Of a stretch of 22,277 nucleotides of DNA, positions 9,093 to 16,398 are shown piece by piece. A program made the position numbers and the translations under genes. The notes beneath the pieces are model-generated. The model saw only the letters and a list, made by a program, of their open reading frames with translations, did not search any database and was not told where the DNA came from. This DNA comes from a virus: positions 1-22,277 of the IMG/VR virus record IMGVR_UViG_3300025887_000158. One strand, written 5' to 3'. Each line of letters opens with the position of its first letter. Within the stretch, counting starts at the first letter, position 1.

Positions 9093-9103
9093 GATGGTCC
9101 TAT

Positions 9104-11797
9104 CTATATCGATCTATCTAATTTGAGGGTGAGTTCCGCGAAACCACCGATCATGTTGAGACTCATCTCAGCGATGTCAGTGCCCGTCAGGAGTGTTCTT
9201 TTAAGGAATGCGTCAGCAGTCTCCACGTTAGGTGCGGAGCTGTCCTGAATTTCTCTGAACAGTAGCGGATTTATTACTCCACCGCCATACCCAAGTATAT
9301 CAGCGGTCATCCGTTCGATCTTCTCTTCTTCTCTTTCATACTCGTCGGTGGCTACATCCAGATCAGCTTGGTATCTCCCGACCTGCATCTGGGCCATTTC
9401 TGCAACTATATTCGCTGTGGCGCTGGTGAGTTTGGTCAGGTTATCCGCCTTCATAATCTCACCCCAGTTCACAGCCATGCTACCAGTCTCGTGGTAGTTG
9501 CCGATTGCGTTGCCGGCCAATACCGTCACAACAGTTGCGATTATGGCGCCGAGTTCATCTCCGAATATTGAGGTTGCGACCCCTTCGATTACCGACAGGA
9601 GGATCATGGCAGCAATTGCGTTTACCACTGCACCGACGACGACGGCCGTCATAGTACCAGCCGCGAAGCCCAGACTTGCTCCTACCGCGGCATTTGTTCC
9701 CAACACACCTGCACCAGCTGCGGGCCCAAAGACCAACGTCACCACGACTGCGACGACGATGGAGATGATGACTTTGAAAATCCCCTTCTCATACCACTTG
9801 GTCTTCACCACCGTGTAGGAATTGAAGACGACAATCCGATTAGAGATGGCGAATTCATTGCCCGTCCGTAAGGACATTTCCAGCATAGATGGGTAATGTA
9901 GGGGCACCACAAAGCCGCTATCATCAGCATCGGCCAAGGCTTGAGCCACAGAGATGTAAACAGCTGTTCCATCATAGATGTGGTTAGAATGCTGCATCCC
10001 TATCAGGGTCAAAGACCGGTAGGAGTTCTCCCCATCTTGCCACCACAAGTTGTGCCGGGCAATTCTGACATCGGGTGCTGTATATCTTATAAAAGGTCCA
10101 AAAAAGATCACCTCCCCAGGGACGACAATATCGCTCAGGGTCTCCCACTCAAAGTCCCCGCTGACCATTCCAGGCCGCACACCTGTGTAGATATTCTCAT
10201 CAATCGTCAGCCACTTAAGGCGAACATCATACCCAAGGGTTGAAGTTGTTCTTACCCGAAGCGTGGAATACGGTCTGGCAGTTGAGGTGTCCGGTAGGGT
10301 TGGCCTCGGCGCGTTAAAATAATCACCAAATCCAGCATCGTTGTCTATTTCCCACTGCCGCATCGCAGCTCTGGCAATAATCCTGGCGATCCAGCCCGAA
10401 GTCCACTCATCTACTTCTGCAGCAGACGTCTCCTGGAATTGAATCAGGTTCCGGAAGAATTCGTAGAGGTAGCGTTTCCCGTGATTTTCTTGGGTATTCA
10501 GCTCCACCCCGTGAACCACGTAAGAATAATCGATATCCCCCACATTCGGGTTATCCTCGATCTGTGCGAGTACGTTAGATATGTCGTCGCCGAACACCCT
10601 CTCGTAGGTTTTGGCATAGTCAGCGTAATCGTCATCAAAATCAGGGTGACTGATCGGCTTGTTGTTTATGCGCAGAGGTATGACCGGGTAAAACTCGGTC
10701 TCGTATCCTGCCACACTATTCTGCAGTGCATCCAGGACCGCGTTCCCTGAACCAATCTCGTATAGGAAGATCCCTGCCTCATCCGCTACTTGCGGGTACT
10801 CAGTCCGGATGAAGTTAAAGACTTGGTAGGTCCACCCCTCATACCACTGAAGGTTGCGCTCTTCCTCAATGGTCCGCACACCAAATTCATCAGTGGTGTC
10901 TGAGACCGTCTCCCAGACGTAGACGCCGTTGATCGCGTTACTATGGGTGTCAGTCTCAATAAAGAATTCCAGCCCGGTTCCGCCTGCCGTGTCGACAGCA
11001 CCAAGCGGGGTCTCTTTGTAATACTCAGCATTGGTCAGGAAGTAGGCGATGTTGTACGTGGTTTCGGGGGGGTTGGTCACGACAGGAGGATCGACCCCGT
11101 TATCAACGGTCGTTCTGTAGAACACGTAAGCAGGATATAGCGACGCGACATTCGTCTCCGATACAACGTCCCATCCCGTTCTGTCCGGTCTCGCACCTAC
11201 ATCTGCCCCACCCTCACCTTCGACAGGTACGGTAGAGGTGGTGGGCCCAACGGCGCGGTAATAGGCGATGATGTAACGTGATGCGGAATTGAAATCAGTT
11301 AAGATGACACTCTCGGTGCTGGTGTCTTCGTATGTGATGAGCATCCTTTGCAGGTTGCTCTGCCACTCAACAGTCCAGTCTGAGGTATATAGCTCTGGGG
11401 AGTTATTGAGAATGTGCCTTTGGGCCCAGAAGATGATGTCCCCATCATCGAGAATGGCCGTGTCTATTTCTAAAGTATCTCCGGCTGGTATCGAAATGAA
11501 TGGGGCAAGGACTGCGGGATCAACTTCACTCTGGGTAGAGATCTCGCCGATCAACCTTCCTGGAGTTTGGTTGTTTTCTGCCCATCTAAAGAACGCCCTC
11601 TGCTTTAGTTGAGGGCCCCTAAGCTGACCATTTACGATGACGTCACCAAGTGATCTGGTTCTCAGACCTTGGCCTGACATCAGAGCACCCCGTGCGACAG
11701 TGCTCTTCAAATAATCTGGACGCTCAATAACTTCACCGGCCATGTTGTAGGCCGTTGAGGAAACATATGTTGCGTAGCTGCTAGAGAACCAACCCAT
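9104..11797 (-). CDS. Large virion protein with C-terminal hydrophobic domain, N4 gp52/gp53 position
   Basis: 897-residue protein. Residues 1 to about 650 are rich in Tyr, Thr, Asp and beta-type sequence, without enzyme motifs I recognise. Residues about 666-766 form an unbroken hydrophobic Val/Ala/Gly/Ile tract with several potential membrane-spanning segments (for example VIISIVVAVVVTLVFGPAAG). A polar helical region of about 130 residues ends the protein. A soluble virion body with a late membrane-active tract fits a protein that enters or docks on the host envelope during genome ejection, but this is inference. The start at 11797 has only a weak ribosome site and sits just after a strong hairpin (11806-11825). 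Codon choice appears richer in AT-ending codons than in the capsid gene. Confidence 0.82.
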   Translation of the reverse strand: MGWFSSSYATYVSSTAYNMAGEVIERPDYLKSTVARGALMSGQGLRTRSLGDVIVNGQLRGPQLKQRAFFRWAENNQTPGRLIGEISTQSEVDPAVLAPFISIPAGDTLEIDTAILDDGDIIFWAQRHILNNSPELYTSDWTVEWQSNLQRMLITYEDTSTESVILTDFNSASRYIIAYYRAVGPTTSTVPVEGEGGADVGARPDRTGWDVVSETNVASLYPAYVFYRTTVDNGVDPPVVTNPPETTYNIAYFLTNAEYYKETPLGAVDTAGGTGLEFFIETDTHSNAINGVYVWETVSDTTDEFGVRTIEEERNLQWYEGWTYQVFNFIRTEYPQVADEAGIFLYEIGSGNAVLDALQNSVAGYETEFYPVIPLRINNKPISHPDFDDDYADYAKTYERVFGDDISNVLAQIEDNPNVGDIDYSYVVHGVELNTQENHGKRYLYEFFRNLIQFQETSAAEVDEWTSGWIARIIARAAMRQWEIDNDAGFGDYFNAPRPTLPDTSTARPYSTLRVRTTSTLGYDVRLKWLTIDENIYTGVRPGMVSGDFEWETLSDIVVPGEVIFFGPFIRYTAPDVRIARHNLWWQDGENSYRSLTLIGMQHSNHIYDGTAVYISVAQALADADDSGFVVPLHYPSMLEMSLRTGNEFAISNRIVVFNSYTVVKTKWYEKGIFKVIISIVVAVVVTLVFGPAAGAGVLGTNAAVGASLGFAAGTMTAVVVGAVVNAIAAMILLSVIEGVATSIFGDELGAIIATVVTVLAGNAIGNYHETGSMAVNWGEIMKADNLTKLTSATANIVAEMAQMQVGRYQADLDVATDEYEREEEKIERMTADILGYGGGVINPLLFREIQDSSAPNVETADAFLKRTLLTGTDIAEMSLNMIGGFAELTLKLDRSI

Positions 11798-11805
11798 ACT
11801 TTATT

Positions 11806-11825
11806 GGGGGGTCCTCAGACCCCCC
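11806..11825 (-). other. Strong G/C hairpin just before the 897-residue protein gene
   Basis: Perfect 8-bp stem GGGGGGTC/GACCCCCC (11806-11813 and 11818-11825) with a 4-nt loop, inside the 34-nt gap between two virion genes. On the minus strand it is followed by AATAAAG and then the ATG, so there is no U-tract and simple termination is unlikely. It may set an RNA processing point or reduce initiation at the next start codon. Confidence 0.6.
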
Positions 11826-11831
11826 CTCCTA

Positions 11832-12668
11832 TTAATCAAGACCTGCAGCTGTTCGGAGATTGGCGATCACACCATCGATCTCGGCGTTCACCAGTTCAGC
11901 TGGTGTCGCCAGATTTTCATCCAATGTCTTTCCAGTGATCCAGGCATCAAGGTACATCTTGGCAACCTTCTGCTCAGTGTCTCGCTGGTAGGAAGAGATC
12001 TGCTGGGTGTAGAGCTCTCGCTGCTTGCCCACAGAGCCGACGATCGGTGTGAAGTCGTCTTCCTGCACATCGTAAGTCTGCCCACGTGCAGCGAGCGCTT
12101 GGTACTCCACAAGATGGACCTGTGCGTGAGCCAGCTCGTACTTCATCTGCTGCTCTGGGAGCTGCATGACGGTCTGAACGTATTGTGCGTTGATCAGTTC
12201 AGCCTGGCGGTTCGCAGTGGCCAGCTGAGCTTTGGCAGTCTCAAGAGCAACAGCAGCAGTGACGGATTCGATCTCAGCACGTCGTGCCTGCAACTGAGCC
12301 ATGACAGCAGCCCAGTGGTTCTGCTCTCCAGTCAGGACCATCTGCAGACCGGCTGCCAATGCGGACGCAGAAAGCTCGATGTACGCCTTGGTGTATTGGT
12401 CTCCGGTGATCAGCCCCTTGTCATATTGATCTTTCAGGTGAACCCGGTTCGAGGTCATAATGACATCGTAGGTTCCTGTGCCACCGACCAAGGCCTCTGT
12501 GAGAGTGGCAATGGTCGGGGCTACGATATCGGAATAAAGCGCATTTCCAACATCAGAGGGAAGTTGGAATTCGGCGCCCGTAAGGTCAACCGCTGGCAGA
12601 GTGAAGTCCTGACCCAATTGGGTCATAATGGCTTCGGCCAGATCTGGTGCTTCTGCTTCAACGGTCAT
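11832..12668 (-). CDS. Virion/tail structural protein, N4 gp54-like
   Basis: 278-residue protein, about the size of N4 gp54, which lies at the same place in the N4 gene order and is a virion protein linked with the tail tube. The N-terminal part (1-70) is acidic. A long Ala/Gln-rich helical stretch (about 110-215) is likely coiled coil. The C-terminal quarter is helical, with MYLDAWITGKTLDENLATP. No enzyme motif is seen. The ATG at 12668 starts 6 nt after the stop of the preceding gene, with GTGGAG upstream, so translation is likely coupled. Family assignment rests on size, position and general sequence character; a profile search would settle it. Confidence 0.78.
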   Translation of the reverse strand: MTVEAEAPDLAEAIMTQLGQDFTLPAVDLTGAEFQLPSDVGNALYSDIVAPTIATLTEALVGGTGTYDVIMTSNRVHLKDQYDKGLITGDQYTKAYIELSASALAAGLQMVLTGEQNHWAAVMAQLQARRAEIESVTAAVALETAKAQLATANRQAELINAQYVQTVMQLPEQQMKYELAHAQVHLVEYQALAARGQTYDVQEDDFTPIVGSVGKQRELYTQQISSYQRDTEQKVAKMYLDAWITGKTLDENLATPAELVNAEIDGVIANLRTAAGLD

Positions 12669-12674
12669 TTGGGG

Positions 12675-13277
12675 TTACTCCACGTTTACGCGCTTGGCGG
12701 CTTCTTGGTTCAGCGCCAGCTCTGCAAGCTCGGACGCCGTCAAGTTCGGTAGGACTTCGATGTTGTACTCAGGGACGAGGCGTGTGCTGATCGAGATATT
12801 GCCATTCACACGCTTGGTTGCGACTTGCTGGAACTTCCGGTTGGACAGCTCCGTGAAGACGATGTTGGGGATGTGGTATCCACCGTCAGTCATTTCACCG
12901 AACGGGATGAACTTCCGTACAGTCCCGACATACTTGTTACCCACAGTGATGATCTCACCCTGCAAATCCCGCTTGCTGGGGTTCAGGTTGTAGATCCGGC
13001 AACGCACAAGCTTCAACGCTTTTTGAGTAACCGAGACGCGTACTTCCTGCTCGAGTTGCTTTTCTGTCTTTGGGACCTTCACGTTTTTAACAATCGGTGC
13101 TGGTTCGGGCTTCACGCCTTCAAGCTGGTCGGAGATTTTCTTCTTCAGGGAGGTGACCCCGATGTTTCCAGGGATGCTGATCCCCATTGCCTTTGCGCGT
13201 TCACGGAGAAGGGAAAGCTCCAGTGCAGCGTTGTCTACTTCAGGGGCTTCGATGATATCGGTGGGTTGCTCGTTCAT
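12675..13277 (-). CDS. Conserved virion-cluster protein with LEM/SAP-like N-terminal motif, N4 gp55 position
   Basis: 200-residue protein placed directly after the major capsid gene, as N4 gp55 is. Residues about 20-52 (LRERAKAMGISIPGNIGV, then a lysine-rich helix) resemble the helix-extended-helix LEM/SAP-like motif often found in phage proteins of this position. Residues about 90-150 contain KLVRCRIYNLNPSKRDLQGE, then VGNKYVGTVRKFIPFG and a glycine-rich YHIP segment; this is a recurrent block in podoviral proteins beside the coat gene whose job is not established. A lysine-rich linker (60-80) separates the parts. The start at 13277 has AGGA with 7-nt spacing. Confidence 0.8.
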   Translation of the reverse strand: MNEQPTDIIEAPEVDNAALELSLLRERAKAMGISIPGNIGVTSLKKKISDQLEGVKPEPAPIVKNVKVPKTEKQLEQEVRVSVTQKALKLVRCRIYNLNPSKRDLQGEIITVGNKYVGTVRKFIPFGEMTDGGYHIPNIVFTELSNRKFQQVATKRVNGNISISTRLVPEYNIEVLPNLTASELAELALNQEAAKRVNVE

Positions 13278-13312
13278 TTCGAGTTCCTAGATTTTAATTG
13301 GGGAAAGAGGTT

Positions 13313-13338
13313 GGAGGAGGAGATTTCTCTCCTCCCCC
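13313..13338 (-). terminator. GNRA-loop hairpin after the major capsid gene
   Basis: On the minus strand an 11-bp stem (one G-U pair) closes a GAAA tetraloop: arms at 13328-13338 and 13313-13323. It begins about 8 nt after the major capsid stop codon. The downstream side is pyrimidine-rich (AACCTCTTTCCCC) but has no clean U-run, so it is either a weak terminator or a 3'-end stabiliser for the capsid mRNA. Confidence 0.55.
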
Positions 13339-13346
13339 GGGTTCGC

Positions 13347-14756
13347 TTAGTTGCGAGCTACTGTCTTGATGACAGCAAGGCGCTCAGGGCGCTTGATCAG
13401 TGTACCGTAGTACCATTTGATCGAGCTGAAGCCCATTTCGCCGTATGGATCAGCGCGATCCGCAGTCTTCTCACCAGGCATCTTCGTGGTGATCTTGAAC
13501 TTCGTCGACTTCCCGTCAGTCTGGAAACCGATGGTTGTGAAGCTATCGCCACCAACAACCAACATTGGGAACACGTCGTAAGCACCGCCCGTGGCACGGT
13601 AGCCAGGGTTTTCGCCAACAGGTGCACCAGCGCCGGCCCAGTTGAGCATCTCAGGAACAACAACAATGCGGAACTGATCGATGGTTCCGATTTCGCCGTT
13701 CAGAAGCGTGCCTGCGTCAGCGTACTGGTTCACAGGAACAAAGGCTGCGTTGGAGAATGGGTCCAACATGACTTTGACAGTCGATTCCAACTCGGAACCG
13801 ATATACATCACACGACCAGAGTTGATCGTCTTCGTATCGATCATGCGCGAACCAGTGATGACTTTGGTCTGACGTGGAGTCCGGTTGTCATTCAAAATCG
13901 TGTTGAGGCGCATGAAGTCGTCATAGTCAACGATGGAAGCAGTTGCTCCACCTTCAGCAGTGATCTCGACGTCTGCAGTTGCGGCACCTGCGAAGAGCGT
14001 AACACCAGCTGCGACCAACAGGTCAATCTGGAGTGTTGCTTCGGTCAGCTGCGTAGCACCTGTAACCAATTCCCGCGACATGTGCTGGTAGAGATCAGCG
14101 TCGGAGTCAAAGTCAAAGCTTTCCTGGGTGAACTCGGTGAAGAAACCGACTTTGACCAGGGAACCAGAACGCTCGATACGTGTGAAGCCCACACGGTTAA
14201 CACGGCCGCCGACTTCGGTGAGTGTTGGCATACGACCAGTGATCGTGCCTACATCACGCGAGGAACCGTATAGATTTCCGGAACCTTGGGCGATGGTAAC
14301 GAGTGGAAGCTCATCCGCAACAGCGGCAGTCTCGATTCCCGTACCAGCGACAAGCGTGCCTTTGGACATAGTTACAGTCCAAGGACCTGCGCCCGTTTTG
14401 ACAGCAACGCCGGCTTCGATTGCATTGACAGCAGCAACAGTTGCGTCTGCGTCGCCTTCAACAGCGAACTCATAAGCAACATCGTCGAAGCTTACGAAGA
14501 ACTCAGTGCTCAGGATCGTGGCGCCAGCAGCGTCGATACCCTGATCGTTGATGTTGCGGTCGTCCAAGAGTGGGATGTACTGATACACCTTCATCTCTTT
14601 GCCATAGTGCTTTGGCATGGACATCACGTCGGCAAGAGGTGTGAAATACATCTCTTTTTTAGCGTCGATGATGGCCTTCTTGTGCCAGGCGAAAACTTCC
14701 ATCTGAGAGCCGATGTTAGATGGCGAGCCCCCGGCTGGATCATTATACTGTTGCAT
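13347..14756 (-). CDS. Major capsid protein, N4 gp56 family
   Basis: Shell-forming coat protein of the HK97 fold. The conserved N4-gp56-family blocks are visible: [13 protein letters not shown] (63-75), [10 protein letters not shown] (161-170), [12 protein letters not shown] (183-194) followed by [15 protein letters not shown], and the C-terminal part ending near [20 protein letters not shown]. At 469 residues it is about 70 longer than N4's coat (near 400). The extra length maps to about residues 80-160, a Thr/Ala/Val-rich segment between two conserved blocks. AGGAAG lies a few nt before the ATG at 14756, a strong ribosome site fitting high expression. It follows the scaffold gene by 22 nt. 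Confidence 0.95.
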   Translation of the reverse strand: MQQYNDPAGGSPSNIGSQMEVFAWHKKAIIDAKKEMYFTPLADVMSMPKHYGKEMKVYQYIPLLDDRNINDQGIDAAGATILSTEFFVSFDDVAYEFAVEGDADATVAAVNAIEAGVAVKTGAGPWTVTMSKGTLVAGTGIETAAVADELPLVTIAQGSGNLYGSSRDVGTITGRMPTLTEVGGRVNRVGFTRIERSGSLVKVGFFTEFTQESFDFDSDADLYQHMSRELVTGATQLTEATLQIDLLVAAGVTLFAGAATADVEITAEGGATASIVDYDDFMRLNTILNDNRTPRQTKVITGSRMIDTKTINSGRVMYIGSELESTVKVMLDPFSNAAFVPVNQYADAGTLLNGEIGTIDQFRIVVVPEMLNWAGAGAPVGENPGYRATGGAYDVFPMLVVGGDSFTTIGFQTDGKSTKFKITTKMPGEKTADRADPYGEMGFSSIKWYYGTLIKRPERLAVIKTVARN

Positions 14757-14778
14757 GGTTTATCTTCCTGTGTGCGCG

Positions 14779-16008
14779 TCAGACTCGCCTTGCGAGCTCC
14801 GCGTTTTTCTCGAAATCCTCATCCGACATGGAGAGGGGATTAAAGTCTGCCACGACTTTCTTCGCCGCGGCTTTAGGAGTTGATGCAGCTCGGGCCTGTG
14901 CGTTATTGGCCACCGGTTTCCGCTGTGCGGGGCGAGTCTCCACTACGCGACTTGGCTGGGGTGTGACCACTTCAGCTGCCGGTTGGGTTTGGCTCAACGC
15001 GCCACTTGCGTGCATCTCTTCGCCAACAGATTTGTAGGCGTGAAGGAAAGGAGTATTGCTGAGTTGCCCCAGCATCTTGCGTCGCTCGACTTCAGAATGA
15101 ATCTGGTCATAAAGACCATTTGTCTTCTGCTCGGTCATGACACGAAGCACATCTGGATCGGACCAAAGAAGCTCTTTGCTTTGCGCATCCCATGTCCGGT
15201 TGATGTCGACAATCATCTGTTTGCCCACTGGGTCGGAAGCAACTTCCTCCAGCGTGGAATTGAATCTTATCTCTTCATCCGAAACTTGGTGATTACCAGG
15301 CTTGTAATCTGGTTCTACGGATGTATCGATCTCAAGTGGATCAACGCCGCTTTCCCGGATTAGCTTCTGGATCGCTGCAGGGTTCTTCTTATCTATATCG
15401 ATTAGATAAGTTAGCTTGCCCTCGTCTAGTAGTCCGTTGTTCTCCAGCATCTTTAGCAGCTTAAGATTCGGCTGCAAAGCCTGAAGTTTCTTCGTATAGT
15501 TAGCTCCCATCTGCATTAGCTTTACAGCTTCTTCAGGGGATTTCAGCGAGACCTCTTTGCCATTCGCCTTGAAAGACATCATCTTTTTGTAGCTGGCCTC
15601 GAAATCTATAGCTTCTGCGACGGTCTCTACCGCAGCTTCTTTTGGATCTTTCTCGGGGTCGTCAGCACCTTCGGCCTTAGGATCATCCTTGTTAGCTTTG
15701 CCCCCTTCGGCTGGCTTTGCATCAGCTGCAGGTTCATCTGCCATTGGATCTTCGGCGCCTGACTTGGCATCGTCAGAAGTAGCCAGAGGATTGGGTTCAT
15801 CGACGACAGGCTCCTCCGGAGGTGATCCAGGAACATCATCATCAGCAACCACCACTTCTTCCGCAGCAACCGCGGATTCTTCTTCAACGACCGCCGCTGC
15901 CTCTTCGACTACGGGAGCAGCCTCAGGTTCCGGCACATGAGATTCCATGCTCATGAACTCGTCATCAGACATGTTGAGCATTTCATCTTCGGTGAGGGGC
16001 TTGTTCAT
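14779..16008 (-). CDS. Capsid scaffolding protein, N4 gp57-like
   Basis: 409-residue, strongly acidic protein. Residues about 20-135 are almost only Glu, Asp, Ala, Pro and Val (disordered). Residues about 135-330 hold a helical core with SFKANGKEVSLKSPEEAVKL and ANYTKKLQALQPNLKLLKML, a pattern common in phage scaffolds. The last 70 residues are basic and Ala/Pro-rich with a final short helix, as expected for a coat-binding tail. It lies between the portal-side genes and the coat gene, the usual scaffold place. The start at 16008 overlaps the previous stop by 4 nt (ATGA). A related acidic motif (MSDDEF, MSDEDF) occurs near both ends. Confidence 0.85.
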   Translation of the reverse strand: MNKPLTEDEMLNMSDDEFMSMESHVPEPEAAPVVEEAAAVVEEESAVAAEEVVVADDDVPGSPPEEPVVDEPNPLATSDDAKSGAEDPMADEPAADAKPAEGGKANKDDPKAEGADDPEKDPKEAAVETVAEAIDFEASYKKMMSFKANGKEVSLKSPEEAVKLMQMGANYTKKLQALQPNLKLLKMLENNGLLDEGKLTYLIDIDKKNPAAIQKLIRESGVDPLEIDTSVEPDYKPGNHQVSDEEIRFNSTLEEVASDPVGKQMIVDINRTWDAQSKELLWSDPDVLRVMTEQKTNGLYDQIHSEVERRKMLGQLSNTPFLHAYKSVGEEMHASGALSQTQPAAEVVTPQPSRVVETRPAQRKPVANNAQARAASTPKAAAKKVVADFNPLSMSDEDFEKNAELARRV

Positions 16009-16346
16009 TCGTCATCTCCCTCTTCACGGAGCTCTTCCAGAACTTCCTCGGAGTCTTCGATCTCACGACGGGCCATGTCAGCGCGTTGAACGAGTGTGCT
16101 GAGATACCGCTTGAAGCCCCCCAATCCGTGGATGTCACGCATCACTACATCTCGGATATTTTCGGGAAGTGTGGGCTCTGAGGAAAGCATTGCCAGACGT
16201 GCTGCCTCGGTTACAAAATAGCCGTCGAGGACGAGCTTTTTGAATTCACGGTTGCCGGCCAGTTTCAGGGCCATATCACCTTTCTCGACGAGCTTGCGGG
16301 CCTCATCGATCGTAACTTCAATCTCTTCGATTTCGTGCTGAGACAT
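16005..16346 (-). CDS. Small helical protein between portal and scaffold, N4 gp58 position
   Basis: 113-residue, acidic, mostly helical protein (MSQHEIEEIEVTIDEARKLV at the start, DGYFVTEAARLAML in the middle, a Glu-rich C-terminus). Small proteins with this IEEI...ARxLV...LDGYF...EAARL pattern sit beside the portal gene in many podoviruses; their function is not established. I place the start at the ATG at 16346, not the upstream ATG at 16433, because GAGG lies 6 nt before it and the longer form would overlap the portal by 35 nt with poor support. The stop overlaps the scaffold start by 4 nt. Confidence 0.85.
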   Translation of the reverse strand: MSQHEIEEIEVTIDEARKLVEKGDMALKLAGNREFKKLVLDGYFVTEAARLAMLSSEPTLPENIRDVVMRDIHGLGGFKRYLSTLVQRADMARREIEDSEEVLEELREEGDDE

Positions 16347-16398
16347 GTGTTTCCTCAGATCTTTCTTTGCGGGGCTGGCTTGCCAGTTACCCTTGATT

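Noticed and set aside
9101-9113. 13-nt identity TATCTATATCGAT with 15390-15402
   Set aside because: By simple counting a few 13-nt repeats are expected by chance in about 22 kb, and the two sites have different contexts (gene end and mid-gene).
12825-14273. A 482-codon plus-strand open frame across the coat gene region
   Set aside because: It is antisense to the major capsid gene and its neighbour. The length comes from biased codon use in the highly expressed minus-strand genes, and the translation shows no fold or motif.
15388-15410. Inverted repeat CTTATCTA/TAGATAAG with 7-nt spacer inside the scaffold gene
   Set aside because: It lies fully within coding sequence, encodes an ordinary helix, and 8-bp arms are expected by chance in a window of this size. 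No partner site suggests an operator.
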